A DNA stretch of 64,000 bases from Tautonia sociabilis (GTDB lineage: Bacteria; Planctomycetota; Planctomycetia; Isosphaerales; Isosphaeraceae), in assembly GCF_003977685.1 (NCBI RefSeq), contig NZ_RYZH01000021.1, forward strand, positions 1-64,000. Direction: 5' to 3'. The notes beneath the pieces are model-generated. The model had not been told where the DNA came from. It saw only the letters and a program-made list of their open reading frames with translations, and made no database searches. The position numbers and the translations under genes are program-made. Positions 1 through 8,214 of this stretch are shown here, piece by piece. Every line of letters starts with the position of its first letter. Within the stretch, counting starts at the first letter, position 1.

Positions 1-91
1 GGCCACCCTTCTTCGGGGCCGGGATGACGCGGGCGACCTGGGCCCACTCGGCGTTGGTCAGGTCGGTCGGGTAGCGCTTGGTGGTGTCCAT
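1..91 (-). CDS. IS5-like transposase, N-terminal fragment cut by the window edge
   Basis: The complement of the first 91 bases reads MDTTKRYPTDLTNAEWAQVA and continues to the edge. A short Thr/Lys/Arg start followed by a YPTDLT-(N/D)-AEW segment is typical of the N-terminus of IS4/IS5-superfamily transposases that carry a DUF4096-type domain. Only about 30 codons lie in the window, so neither the DDE catalytic core nor the other end of the element can be seen. The start codon is the ATG at 91. I could not identify the terminal inverted repeat, which should lie in the roughly 100 bases to the right. Family assignment is from the N-terminal pattern only. Confidence 0.6.
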   Translation of the reverse strand, partial: MDTTKRYPTDLTNAEWAQVARVIPAPKKGG

Positions 92-432
92 GCCAGAAGG
101 CTAGGTCACCCTTTCTAGACTCGCTGTCAGGAGCGATTCAGCATGTTTTTGCTCAAGAAGACTGGACTGCCCGCCCTGTACTGGCACGGCATGCTCAAGG
201 GCCGGGTCTGACCCTCTCCGGCCGGTCGGCCGGAGGAGGGAGGGGGCGGACGAGGAGGGCGGCGGGCTCGGAGCGGGGCATCGCGGCGATCGCCCCGGGG
301 ACCGGCTCCCGCTGGCGCTCCGCCCTCTGGGCTTCGCTTCTCAAGCTCCGCCGACCGATGGGCACGCATCGCCTTCCGAGTCGGCCCTTCGGCTTCCATC
401 CCCCGCGCCCCTGCGGGGCAAGGAGTTCCCCC
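92..432. other. Gene-poor stretch between the transposase start and the TauE-like permease
   Basis: About 340 bases without a convincing gene. It should hold the outer end of the IS element. It also holds a 22-codon open frame at 143-211 on the plus strand (starts MFLLKKTGLPALYWH) with AGGAG eight bases before its ATG. That frame may be a leader peptide, an interrupted gene end or chance. The part from 212 to 432 is GC-rich and shows nothing else I can name. Confidence 0.4.
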
Positions 433-1353
433 GTGATCGCCTTGCGGTCGATGGTCCTCGCCGCCGCCCTGCTCGCCGCCTCGCCGGGGATCGTCCCGGA
501 GGGCCTGGACCCGGCTCGGGTGGCCTTGAGCCTGTTGTTCGGCACGATTGTTGGCTTCTCCCTGGGCCTGACGGGAGGCGGGGGGTCGATCTTCGCGGTG
601 CCGCTGCTGGTTTATGGCCTGGGAGTGGTGCCGAACGAGGCGGTGGGCGTCTCGCTGGCGGCGGTCGGGGCGACGGCGCTGTTCGGCTGCCTGCACCGGC
701 TGAGGGCCGGCGAGGTGGAGGTCGGCACCGGCCTGATCTTCGCCGGGGCGGGCATGGTCGGCGCTCCGATCGGCTCCTGGATCGGCGCGAAGCTGCCGGG
801 GACGCTCCTGCTGCTGCTGTTCTCGGGCCTGATGCTCGTCGTCGCCGCCCGGATGTGGCGGAAGGCGACGACCTCCCCGGATGAGTCTCGAGCCATCCGG
901 GCCCGGACCGGCCCGCTCCCCAGCGGAGAGCCCGGCCCCACCTGCCGCCGAGATCCCTCCGGGAGGCTCACCCTCTCCACGCCGTGCGCCGTGTTGCTCT
1001 CGGGGGTCGGGCTGATCACGGGGATCCTTTCCGGGCTGTTCGGCGTGGGAGGCGGGTTCGTGATCGTGCCGGCCCTGGTCTTCTTCAGCGGGATGGGAGT
1101 GCATCGGGCGGTGGCCACGTCGTTGCTGGTGATCGCGTTGATCGGAGCCTCGGGGGTGTTCTCCTCGCTGGCCGCCGGGCGTCCGCTCGCGATCGACCTG
1201 ACGGTGCGGTTCGTCCTCGGCGGCCTGCTCGGCATGGGGCTGGGCACCCGGGTCGGCCGCCGCCTCTCCGGGCCGAAGCTCCAGAAGCTGTTCGCCGTCG
1301 CGATCCTGCTCGTGGCCGTTTACGTCGTCGCGCGCAGCCTGAGCGGGGCCTGA
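433..1353 (+). CDS. TauE/SafE family (DUF81) membrane permease
   Basis: A 306-residue polytopic inner-membrane protein of the TauE/SafE family, whose members move small anions such as sulfite or sulfoacetate out of the cell. Two internally repeated halves are visible. Each begins with a glycine-rich helix signature: GLTGGGGSIFAVPLLVYGLG in the first half and GLFGVGGGFVIVPALVFFSG in the second, separated by a charged loop around residues 145-195. I chose the GTG at 433 because AAGGAG lies eight bases upstream; the frame stays open to an ATG at 358 that has no such site. It stands alone and faces the DUF1501 gene convergently, so the context does not reveal the substrate. Confidence 0.8.
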   Translation: MIALRSMVLAAALLAASPGIVPEGLDPARVALSLLFGTIVGFSLGLTGGGGSIFAVPLLVYGLGVVPNEAVGVSLAAVGATALFGCLHRLRAGEVEVGTGLIFAGAGMVGAPIGSWIGAKLPGTLLLLLFSGLMLVVAARMWRKATTSPDESRAIRARTGPLPSGEPGPTCRRDPSGRLTLSTPCAVLLSGVGLITGILSGLFGVGGGFVIVPALVFFSGMGVHRAVATSLLVIALIGASGVFSSLAAGRPLAIDLTVRFVLGGLLGMGLGTRVGRRLSGPKLQKLFAVAILLVAVYVVARSLSGA

Positions 1354-1417
1354 TCGGGGGCTGTTGCGTCGCGTCCGGATCGCCGAGAGCCGCACGTTGG
1401 GGAGGAAGGCGTCGGCG

Positions 1418-2818
1418 TCAGACGGCCTCGCCGGAGTACAGGGCCTCGATCGGCTCCCCGGTGACCAGTCGGATCGGCCGGTTGAACAGGTCGATCACCT
1501 CGGCCTCGCCGTCGATCCCGAGCGCCCGGTAGACGGTCGCGGCCAGGTCGGCGGGGGAGAAGGCCTTGGTGGCCGGGTAGGCGCCCGACTTGTCCGACCG
1601 GCCGATCACCTGGCCGCCGCGGACGCCCGCCCCGGCGAAGGCGGCCGAGAAGACCTGAGGCCAGTGGTCGCGGCCCACGATCGTCTGCCCGGGCAACAGC
1701 GACAGCTTCGGGGTCCGGCCGAACTCGCCGGCCAGCACCACGAGCACCTCGTCGAGCAGGCCCCTCGCCTCCAGGTCGTCCAGCAGGGCCGAGACGCCCC
1801 GATCCGTCGGCGGCAGAAGATCCTCGCGCAACCGGCGGAAGATATCCGCATGCGAGTCCCACGTCTGCACGCGCCCCAGGTTCACCTGGACGATCGGGAT
1901 GCCCGCCTCGATCAGCCGACGGGCCAGCAGCAGCGACTGGCCGAACATGTGCCGGCCGTAGCGGTCGCGCAGGTGGTCCGGCTCCTCGGCCAGGTCGAAC
2001 GCTCGGCCGACCTGGCCGCTCGCCAGCATCGAGTACGCCTGCTGCCGCTGCTGGGAGAACGACTCCGCCTCCGCCCTCGCGTGCCAGGAGTCGGCGTTCG
2101 AGGCCAGCGCCTCGGCCAGTGCCCGGCGGTCCCCCAGGCGCTCGACGCTGAACCCCTCGGGCAGCCGGAGGTTCTCGACCTTGAAGTCCTTGCCGTTCGG
2201 GTCCTGGGTGAGCTGCCACGGGTCGTACTTCGGCCCCAGGAACCCCGAGTGCTGCCCCGGCCAGGTGAGGGGGCCTTCCATCAGGTAGGTCGGCAGCATG
2301 ACGCCTCCCGGCAGGCCGTCCTCCCGGGGGCGCAGGTAGGTCATCGCCGAGGCGTAGCAGGGGTAATCCGTCCGGGAGGCCACCTTGTCGAAGAACGCCC
2401 CCGGCTGCTCGTGGCCGGTGAGCACCCAGTGCGTGGCGTTGAGGTGGTTGTTGTGCGAGTGCGACATCGTCCGGACGACGGCGAGCTTCTCCGCCTGCTC
2501 GGCCAGCAGTGGCAGGTGCTCGGCGAAGTGGATGCCCGGCACGCTCGAGGCGATCGTCCCGAACGCTCCCCGGATCTCCGCCGGCGCCTCCGGCTTCGGG
2601 TCGAACGTCTCGAGGTGGCTCGGCCCCCCGGTCTGGAAGACGAGGATCACCCCCCGAGCCCGCTTCGGGCCGCCGGTCCTCGGGCCCGATCCGGCCCCGT
2701 CGGCCCGGGCCCTCCCGGCCAGCAGGCCCGACAGCCCCAGGCCGATGAACCCCGAGAACCCCACCTGCAAAACCTCCCGGCGGACGACCCCGAACGGGTG
2801 CTGATGCCCGAAGCGCAT
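1418..2818 (-). CDS. DUF1501 family secreted protein with Tat signal
   Basis: A 466-residue DUF1501 protein, a sulfatase/phosphatase-fold family greatly expanded in planctomycetes and of unproven activity. The N-terminus carries a twin-arginine signal (VRREVLQVG followed by a hydrophobic glycine-rich stretch). Family signatures follow: PSHLETFDPKPEAP near residue 65, GEFGRTPKL in the last third, and GRDHWPQVFS just after it. The ATG at 2818 is preferred over an upstream one at 2857 because GGAGGGGAG precedes it and it places the twin arginines about 15 residues in. DUF1501 genes usually sit beside a DUF1549/DUF1553 cytochrome partner. None is adjacent here, so this is a solitary copy. Confidence 0.88.
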   Translation of the reverse strand: MRFGHQHPFGVVRREVLQVGFSGFIGLGLSGLLAGRARADGAGSGPRTGGPKRARGVILVFQTGGPSHLETFDPKPEAPAEIRGAFGTIASSVPGIHFAEHLPLLAEQAEKLAVVRTMSHSHNNHLNATHWVLTGHEQPGAFFDKVASRTDYPCYASAMTYLRPREDGLPGGVMLPTYLMEGPLTWPGQHSGFLGPKYDPWQLTQDPNGKDFKVENLRLPEGFSVERLGDRRALAEALASNADSWHARAEAESFSQQRQQAYSMLASGQVGRAFDLAEEPDHLRDRYGRHMFGQSLLLARRLIEAGIPIVQVNLGRVQTWDSHADIFRRLREDLLPPTDRGVSALLDDLEARGLLDEVLVVLAGEFGRTPKLSLLPGQTIVGRDHWPQVFSAAFAGAGVRGGQVIGRSDKSGAYPATKAFSPADLAATVYRALGIDGEAEVIDLFNRPIRLVTGEPIEALYSGEAV

Positions 2819-3036
2819 GGCGACTCCCCTCCGATCACCGTCCCGGCCCGACCCCAAGGTTTAACCGAGGTTGAGCGTAGCCCGGCCGGACGGCCCGGGC
2901 AAGGTGAATCCCCCCCGCCTCAGGATGGAGGGCCGGGGGCCGGTCCTCGTCGGCGACCGAGACGTCGCCAGGACCGGAGGGGACGGGCGAACCGGGCTGG
3001 CCCGTGCTGAAGCCGGGCGGCTCGAGGCCCGGCCGA

Positions 3037-3729
3037 TCAGCGGAGCCGGCCTCCCCGGTCGGCCTGCCAGAGGGCGCCGGAGCCCAGGTCGATCAGGGTG
3101 AGCCAGCCGCCGCCGTAGCAGTAGGTGTCGAGGCAGAGCACGTGATCCCGGTCGAGGATCTCGCCATTCTTCTGGGAGGTATGGCCGACGACGACCGGCT
3201 TGCCCGAGCGGTGCGGCCCCGGCTCGAACTCGCGGAGGGAGGTCCAGAGGAGGAGGTCCTCGGGCTGGCCGTCGAGGGGGGAGTCGGGGTCGTAGTTGGC
3301 GTGGACGAACAGGAAGCGGTCGGTTTCGTGCCAGTTTCGCAGGCGGCCGAGGAAGGCGGCGTGCTCGGGGGGGACGGCGTCGAGGCCGCCGTAGGACTCG
3401 ATCGTCTCGAACCCGCCGCACTCCAGCCAGGTCATCAGGATGGGGGAGGACCAGGGCTCGGCGAAGCGGTCGGGGTCTCGGCAGAAGGTGGCCAGGCCGT
3501 CGGCGAACATCAGGTCGTGGTTGCCCCGGAGGGGGACGAGCCGGCAGCGCGACTCCAGGGCGATCAGGCGGTCGATCACCCCTCGGCTGTCGGGGCCGCG
3601 GTCGACGTAGTCTCCCAGGGTGACCAGCGTGTCGTCGGGGCCGATGCGGGCGGCATCGAGGACCGCGTCGAGCGCGGCGAGGCAGCCGTGGATGTCGCCG
3701 AGGGCAAGAAGGCGTCCGGTTCCGGGCAT
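3037..3729 (-). CDS. PP1-like metallophosphatase (Ser/Thr phosphatase family)
   Basis: A 230-residue calcineurin-type phosphoesterase. The PPP-family metal-site motifs stand in order from the N-terminus: GDIHG (residues 9-13), GDYVDRGPDS about 30 residues on, then LRGNHD. Later histidines in FVHANYD and VVGHT complete the dinuclear metal site. The spacing matches small bacterial PrpA/ApaH-like phosphatases, which act on phosphoproteins or on bis(nucleosyl) polyphosphates; sequence alone does not separate these. I chose the ATG at 3729, eight codons before GDIHG. The frame stays open upstream to 3894, but that part is low-complexity. Cytoplasmic, with no obvious operon partner. Confidence 0.82.
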   Translation of the reverse strand: MPGTGRLLALGDIHGCLAALDAVLDAARIGPDDTLVTLGDYVDRGPDSRGVIDRLIALESRCRLVPLRGNHDLMFADGLATFCRDPDRFAEPWSSPILMTWLECGGFETIESYGGLDAVPPEHAAFLGRLRNWHETDRFLFVHANYDPDSPLDGQPEDLLLWTSLREFEPGPHRSGKPVVVGHTSQKNGEILDRDHVLCLDTYCYGGGWLTLIDLGSGALWQADRGGRLR

Positions 3730-3894
3730 GGCGGTCTCGGGGATCGTCCCTGGGGTCGGAGGGCGAGGCGGCCCCTCCCCACTTACCCTACGCCTCGAAC
3801 CGCCGGGGGTGACCGGATTCGCCCTGGAATGGCCGCCGCCGTTGCCATAGCCTAGACGGCCCCGACCCTCGGCGAACTCCCGCCGCCGCGCCAA

Positions 3895-3918
3895 TCGAAC
3901 GCTCGAACGCTCGAACGC
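3895..3918 (+). repeat. Three tandem copies of the octamer TCGAACGC
   Basis: TCGAACGC occurs three times head-to-tail at 3895-3902, 3903-3910 and 3911-3918. It ends 14 bases before the ATG of the next gene and just before its GGAG ribosome site. It could change 5'-UTR length by slippage or serve as a protein-binding array; both are inference. Confidence 0.6.
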
Positions 3919-3932
3919 CCGGAGCCGGACCG

Positions 3933-4835
3933 ATGGCCCGCAGCCGACCCAGCGACCCGACCCCCGAGCCCCCGGCTTCGCCTTCTCCCCGGCGGGCTCG
4001 GACCGACATGGCCCCCACGCCCCCGGTCGCCGCCCCGAAGGGGAACGAGGAGGTGAACGTGGCCGTCGCCGCCTCGGCCGAATCCGGAGGCGGCACGATC
4101 ACCGCCCGCAAGGCCGGCGGCCTGCGCGACGTGGGCATGAACGTCGACCCGCTCATCGTCGGCCTGCCGGCGGCGCTGCAGCACCTGGCCAAGGGGGTGA
4201 ACATCGCCTTCCAGACCGACTACGGCGAGAACTTCCTGGAGGCCGTCTATCAGGCCGCCGTCGTCTTCGACGACGAGATCCGGATCGTCCACAAGGAGTA
4301 TTTCGGCTTCGGCCAGTCCTGGTTCAGCCAGTTCGGCAAGCTGGTCCGCTCCATGCAGTTGACCTTCGATGGCCCCGACCCCGCCAGCCCCGAGGGCCAG
4401 CGCCGCATCCGGGAGCACGGCCCGGCCACCCTCCGGGGCATACTGAACCTGATCGGCCGCAAGCTCGACCTGGTCGCCGAGTACGAGGACCGCGTGCCGG
4501 CCTACGTCGAGCAGATGTTCGACCGCCTGGAGGCCTCCGGCATCATCGACGGCTGGAACCGGGAAGACTGGCGGATCCGCACCACCCGGATCGGGCTGGA
4601 CATCCGGATCACCCCGTCGGAGCACGTCCTCGACGAGCTGGCCGCCCGAGCCAAGGCCGAGGCCGAGGCCCGCCGCGCCGAGGCCGAAGCCCGCCGCGCC
4701 GAGGCCGAAGCCAAGCGAGCCGAGGCCCGCGCCCTGACCGTCCAGGCCCGATCGAACGACGAGGAGCAGCGCCCGAGGCCGAAGCGATCCTCGAAGCCGA
4801 CGCCGAAGTCGAAATCGAAGCCGAAGGGGAAGTAA
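3933..4835 (+). CDS. Uncharacterised protein with Ala/Glu/Arg repeat and basic tail
   Basis: A 300-residue protein that I do not recognise. Residues 1-50 are Pro/Ser-rich. Residues 60-225 look globular, with a recurring aromatic and acidic composition. A charged helix follows, built on the repeat AEAEARR around residues 233-270, which is a likely coiled coil or single alpha-helix. The tail after about residue 275 is rich in Lys, Pro and Ser. There is no signal peptide or membrane helix. The ATG at 3933 has GGAG eight bases upstream; a second in-frame ATG lies at 4008. The basic tail suggests binding to nucleic acid or another acidic surface (inference). It ends convergently with the next gene. 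Confidence 0.6.
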   Translation: MARSRPSDPTPEPPASPSPRRARTDMAPTPPVAAPKGNEEVNVAVAASAESGGGTITARKAGGLRDVGMNVDPLIVGLPAALQHLAKGVNIAFQTDYGENFLEAVYQAAVVFDDEIRIVHKEYFGFGQSWFSQFGKLVRSMQLTFDGPDPASPEGQRRIREHGPATLRGILNLIGRKLDLVAEYEDRVPAYVEQMFDRLEASGIIDGWNREDWRIRTTRIGLDIRITPSEHVLDELAARAKAEAEARRAEAEARRAEAEAKRAEARALTVQARSNDEEQRPRPKRSSKPTPKSKSKPKGK

Positions 4836-4876
4836 GCCGGCGAGGGGGAAGAGGGCGGAGGAGGGAATCCGGCGGG

Positions 4877-4930
4877 CGGATGCCCCTGGCCTTCGGCTCC
4901 CGTCGGGCGGTGCCCGGCCTGAGGCATCCG
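4877..4930. terminator. Inverted repeat between two convergent genes
   Basis: CGGATGCC at 4877-4884 pairs with GGCATCCG at 4923-4930, and smaller GC-rich hairpins lie inside and just after it. The 112-base region separates two genes that end toward each other, so a two-way terminator is plausible. There is no T-run. Confidence 0.3.
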
Positions 4931-4947
4931 GCCGCTTCCGACGGCCG

Positions 4948-6024
4948 TCAGCCGTCCCCCTGGATCGCTCGGATCCGTTGCCTCGCGGTGTCGGCCTCGG
5001 GGGTGTCGGGGGCCTCGGAGAGCACTCGGCGGTAGAAGTTGAGGGCGCCGTCGGGCTTGCCCTGCTTCTCGAGGGCCTGGCCGATCCGGAGCAGCGAGGC
5101 CCCCCGCCGGCGGAGCCCGGCATCGGAGGGAGACGGGGAGGGCTCGGGGTCGTCGGAGGGCTCGGTTCGGGGAGTCGGGGACGGGGAGGGGGACGGCTCG
5201 GGAGGATCGGCCCCGGGCCCGGGGTCGGCCGAGGGACGATCGAAGGAGCCGTCGCCGGGGCCCGTCGGGATGGCGACAGGGCGGCCGGAGGGGCGGGAGG
5301 CCAGCGCGGCCTTCAGCTTGGCGGCGTACTTCTCCGGGTTGGCGAGCACCTCGTCCCGGCAACCGGAACAGCAGACCGAGAAGGTGGAGCCGCCGGCCGA
5401 GACGGTGATCGCGGCGGCTCCGCCGGTGACGATGCACCGCGGCCCGATCGAGGAGGCCCCGCCGGCGGCGAAGTTCTCGCCAGCCCGGCCGAGGTTGGCC
5501 CGGACCAGACGGGCATATTGCGGAGAGCCGGGAGCCTTGCGGTCGAACCAGAAGTCGGAGCGGATGCCGTTGGAATTGGGCCGGATCGTCAGGCGGTCAT
5601 CCCCCTCGGGGCCGGAGCGATCCAGGGTCAGCGCCTTGGTCCTCGGGTCGAGCGTGCCGACGAAGGCCATCGGCTCTCCCCGAGGATCGGTTCCCTCCAG
5701 GCGGTAGACCTTCGCGTCGGGGTCGAAGGAGAGTCGGGCGGAGGCAAGGATCGTGCCGCCCTCGATCGAGAGCGTCAGGCCGACGGGCTCGCCGCCCTCG
5801 AAGGCCCAGGCCCAATCGTGCGTCTCTCGCCAGCCGCGGAGGGGGTTGTCGGCCGGCACGGCCTGGCCGGTCCAGCGGCCGACCAGCGTCGCGATCGGCT
5901 CGAGCTCGGGCGGGACCGAGCCCGACGACTCCTCCCCAGCCGTTTTCTCCTGGGCCCGGGAGGCGAAGGTCAACCCGATCGGGACGAGAACCAGCGCGGC
6001 GACGATCGGGAGGCGAGCGATCAT
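4948..6024 (-). CDS. Secreted DUF1579-like protein with TRASH/YHS-like Cys motif and TPR-like end
   Basis: A 358-residue exported protein with an N-terminal signal peptide (residues 1-24). Residues 35-185 resemble the lipocalin-like DUF1579 class (LEPIATLVGRWTG at the start, then beta-rich repeats). Residues 195-240 hold a metal-site pattern: Cys197, then VCCSGC with Cys218, Cys219 and Cys222, followed by EVLANPEKYAAKL. That is the spacing of TRASH/YHS-type metal-binding domains. A Pro/Ser/Asp-rich linker leads to a short TPR-like helix pair at the end (residues 310-350). The ATG at 6024 follows GGGAG. The cysteine motif closely matches that of the lipoprotein encoded at 55096-55527. Function unknown; periplasmic metal handling is an inference. 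Confidence 0.65.
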   Translation of the reverse strand: MIARLPIVAALVLVPIGLTFASRAQEKTAGEESSGSVPPELEPIATLVGRWTGQAVPADNPLRGWRETHDWAWAFEGGEPVGLTLSIEGGTILASARLSFDPDAKVYRLEGTDPRGEPMAFVGTLDPRTKALTLDRSGPEGDDRLTIRPNSNGIRSDFWFDRKAPGSPQYARLVRANLGRAGENFAAGGASSIGPRCIVTGGAAAITVSAGGSTFSVCCSGCRDEVLANPEKYAAKLKAALASRPSGRPVAIPTGPGDGSFDRPSADPGPGADPPEPSPSPSPTPRTEPSDDPEPSPSPSDAGLRRRGASLLRIGQALEKQGKPDGALNFYRRVLSEAPDTPEADTARQRIRAIQGDG

Positions 6025-6145
6025 GGGACGTCTCCCTCGAAGCGAGCCGAGGCCGCTGAGGCCGTCGCCCTGGCCCGGCTCCCTGGCCAGATGGTCTTCC
6101 ACAAGGACATCCTACGGCGCTCCGTTCCCTGGGGACAGGACGAAG

Positions 6146-6195
6146 CCGGCCGGCCGCTCCCCCCTTCGCCAGCGGGGGGGGGAGCGGCCGGCCGG
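6146..6195 (-). terminator. 19-bp perfect hairpin after the redoxin fusion gene
   Basis: CCGGCCGGCCGCTCCCCCC at 6146-6164 is perfectly complementary to 6177-6195, with a 12-base loop. It lies 36 bases beyond the stop codon of the leftward gene that ends at 6232, as an intrinsic terminator should. It lacks a clear U-tract, as is usual in very GC-rich genomes. Confidence 0.6.
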
Positions 6196-6231
6196 TGGAT
6201 TGCATCGGAATCGCCCCGGGGGCGAGGGGGT

Positions 6232-8214
6232 TCATTCGGCCTCGCCGACGGCGTCGGGGGGGCCGAGCCGGGGGCGATCGCCGGGGGGGAGGGGGAAGGA
6301 GACGTCGATGTAGCCGATCATCATCTCCTCCCAGGTCTGGTCCCCCCAGGAGACGGGGCTCGAGGGATCGGGGTTGACGGGGTTGTTTGGAGAGTTGTCG
6401 AAGTGGGCCAGGCAGTCGAGCCGCTCGCCGGCGCGGAAGGAGATGGGCTGGGCGAGGTAGTAATAGCTCTGCCAGTTGAAGTCGTAGGCCGGCACGTCGA
6501 GCAGGATTTCGCTGGTGCCGTCGGCGTAGGTGGCCTCGTAGCGGAAGGACTTGCCGCGCAGGTGCATGTGGGGCATGAAGGCGATCAGCTCGGCGTCTCG
6601 GGGGAAGACGAACCGGGAGCGGACGGGATAGTTGGCGGCCTCGTCCCGGGCGTCGGGGCCGGCGCCGGGGGGGATCTGGAACCGGCCGTTGGCGATGCCG
6701 ATGGTGACGGCCTCGCGCTCGACGGGGTGTCGGGCCAGGACGAGGCCGATCTTTGAACGGTCGACCTTCACCTTGCCGACGGGGGTGTAGTGCAGCTCGA
6801 AGAGCAGCTCGGACCCGGCCGGGATGCGTTTGGCGGTGCCGGGGGGGTAGACCGTGGGCATGTCGCCGGGGGCGTAGCCGCAGAGGTGGATGCGATCCCG
6901 TCCGCCCCGCTCGCCGCCGGGGGGGATGATGTAGCCGATGATGTGGTGGACGACCGAGCGGTCGGTCGGCCGGGCCTCGGCGGCCTGGACCCAGACGTCT
7001 CGGTCGAAGTTCAGGGGGACGCGGAACCGCTGGTAGCGCTCGACCCCCTCGGCCTTGACCGTGTACGGGGCGGGCATCTCGATCACCAGGTCGGGCTCGC
7101 CGATGGTCCAGCCGTCGGGGTAGGAGGCCGGGGGGGGCAGGTCGGCCGGATCCCCCTCGGGGGCACCCTGCTCGATCCAGGAGAGCAGGATGGCCCGCTC
7201 GGTGGGGGTCAGGCTGCGGTCGTTGGCGAAGTGGCGGCCCTCGGGGAACCGGGGGTCGGCGTGCCAGGGGGGCATGCGGCGGAGGTCGACAACCTCCTGG
7301 ATGCCGGCGGTGCGTCGGCTGACCTCCTCGTAATTGGTGAGCGGGAAGGGGCCGACCTCTCCGGGGCGGTGGCAGGACTCACACCGGGCCCGGAGGATCG
7401 GGGCGACCTCCTTGGCGTAGGTCACCGGGCCGACCTGGTCGATCAGGGCGTCGGCATCGGGGGCGACCTCGGCCCAGGCGGCCTCGAGCTGGGGGCCGGG
7501 GGCTCGAATGCGGTCGGCGGCGGCGATCAGGCGGTTGACCCGGGCGTCGATGTCAAGATCCATCAGGTCGGTCACGGACCGGCGGGCCTGATCGCGCTCA
7601 ATCGGGCAGCCGACGACCGAGGAGGCGGTCGTCTCAGGGGAGCGGCCGGCGAGGACGGCCTCGATCGCGTCGGCCAGGAAGTGCCGTTCCGGGGCGTCCT
7701 TGGCAAAGCCGAGGCCGTACTGATCGTCGATCGCTCCCCGGTAGCGGAGCACCGCCTTGGCGTCGAGCACGAGGACCTCGCAGGTGCGCTCGGCCAGCAA
7801 CTGATCGGCCACGGCGTTCCCCTCGTCCTTCAGGACCGGGAAGGGGAGGCCGAACTCCTCGGCCTGAGCGGCGATCTCGCCGGCCGACTGGTTGCGGTTG
7901 GAGTTGATCGCCAGGAAGACGACCCCCTCGGACTCGAACCGATCGGCCAGGCGGACCAGGCGGGGCATGTAGAGGTCGCCGATCGGGCAGTCGATGCCGG
8001 TGAAGACGATCACGGCGGCCTTCTTGCCCCGGAACTGATACAGAGAGACCTCCTCTCCGGTGCGGGCGTCGGGGAGCCGGAAGTCGGCGACGCGGTCGCC
8101 GATGCCTCGGCCGAGCACCTCGTCGTCGGCCGTCGCGGTCGGGAGGGTGGCGGGGGCCAGGATCGGGGCGATCGCCAGGGCCGACAGGGCCCATCGAAGC
8201 AGGCGAAGGGTCAC
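6232..8214 (-). CDS. Redoxin - cytochrome c - copper type II monooxygenase fusion protein
   Basis: A 660-residue exported protein (signal peptide, residues 1-29). Residues 32-190 form an AhpC/TSA-type redoxin in which only Cys76 (FTGIDCPIGD) is present at the active site. A heme c motif CESCH lies at 278-282, with MPPWHAD downstream as a possible ligand region. Residues 370-645 resemble the copper type II ascorbate-dependent monooxygenases (DBH/PHM fold): VVHHII near 421, HYTP near 475 and MPHMHLRGK near 547 supply the His/Met copper ligands. The same three-part architecture recurs in planctomycetes, and its substrate is unknown. Electron flow from heme to copper is an inference. It is monocistronic and followed by a strong hairpin. 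Confidence 0.82.
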   Translation of the reverse strand: MTLRLLRWALSALAIAPILAPATLPTATADDEVLGRGIGDRVADFRLPDARTGEEVSLYQFRGKKAAVIVFTGIDCPIGDLYMPRLVRLADRFESEGVVFLAINSNRNQSAGEIAAQAEEFGLPFPVLKDEGNAVADQLLAERTCEVLVLDAKAVLRYRGAIDDQYGLGFAKDAPERHFLADAIEAVLAGRSPETTASSVVGCPIERDQARRSVTDLMDLDIDARVNRLIAAADRIRAPGPQLEAAWAEVAPDADALIDQVGPVTYAKEVAPILRARCESCHRPGEVGPFPLTNYEEVSRRTAGIQEVVDLRRMPPWHADPRFPEGRHFANDRSLTPTERAILLSWIEQGAPEGDPADLPPPASYPDGWTIGEPDLVIEMPAPYTVKAEGVERYQRFRVPLNFDRDVWVQAAEARPTDRSVVHHIIGYIIPPGGERGGRDRIHLCGYAPGDMPTVYPPGTAKRIPAGSELLFELHYTPVGKVKVDRSKIGLVLARHPVEREAVTIGIANGRFQIPPGAGPDARDEAANYPVRSRFVFPRDAELIAFMPHMHLRGKSFRYEATYADGTSEILLDVPAYDFNWQSYYYLAQPISFRAGERLDCLAHFDNSPNNPVNPDPSSPVSWGDQTWEEMMIGYIDVSFPLPPGDRPRLGPPDAVGEAE

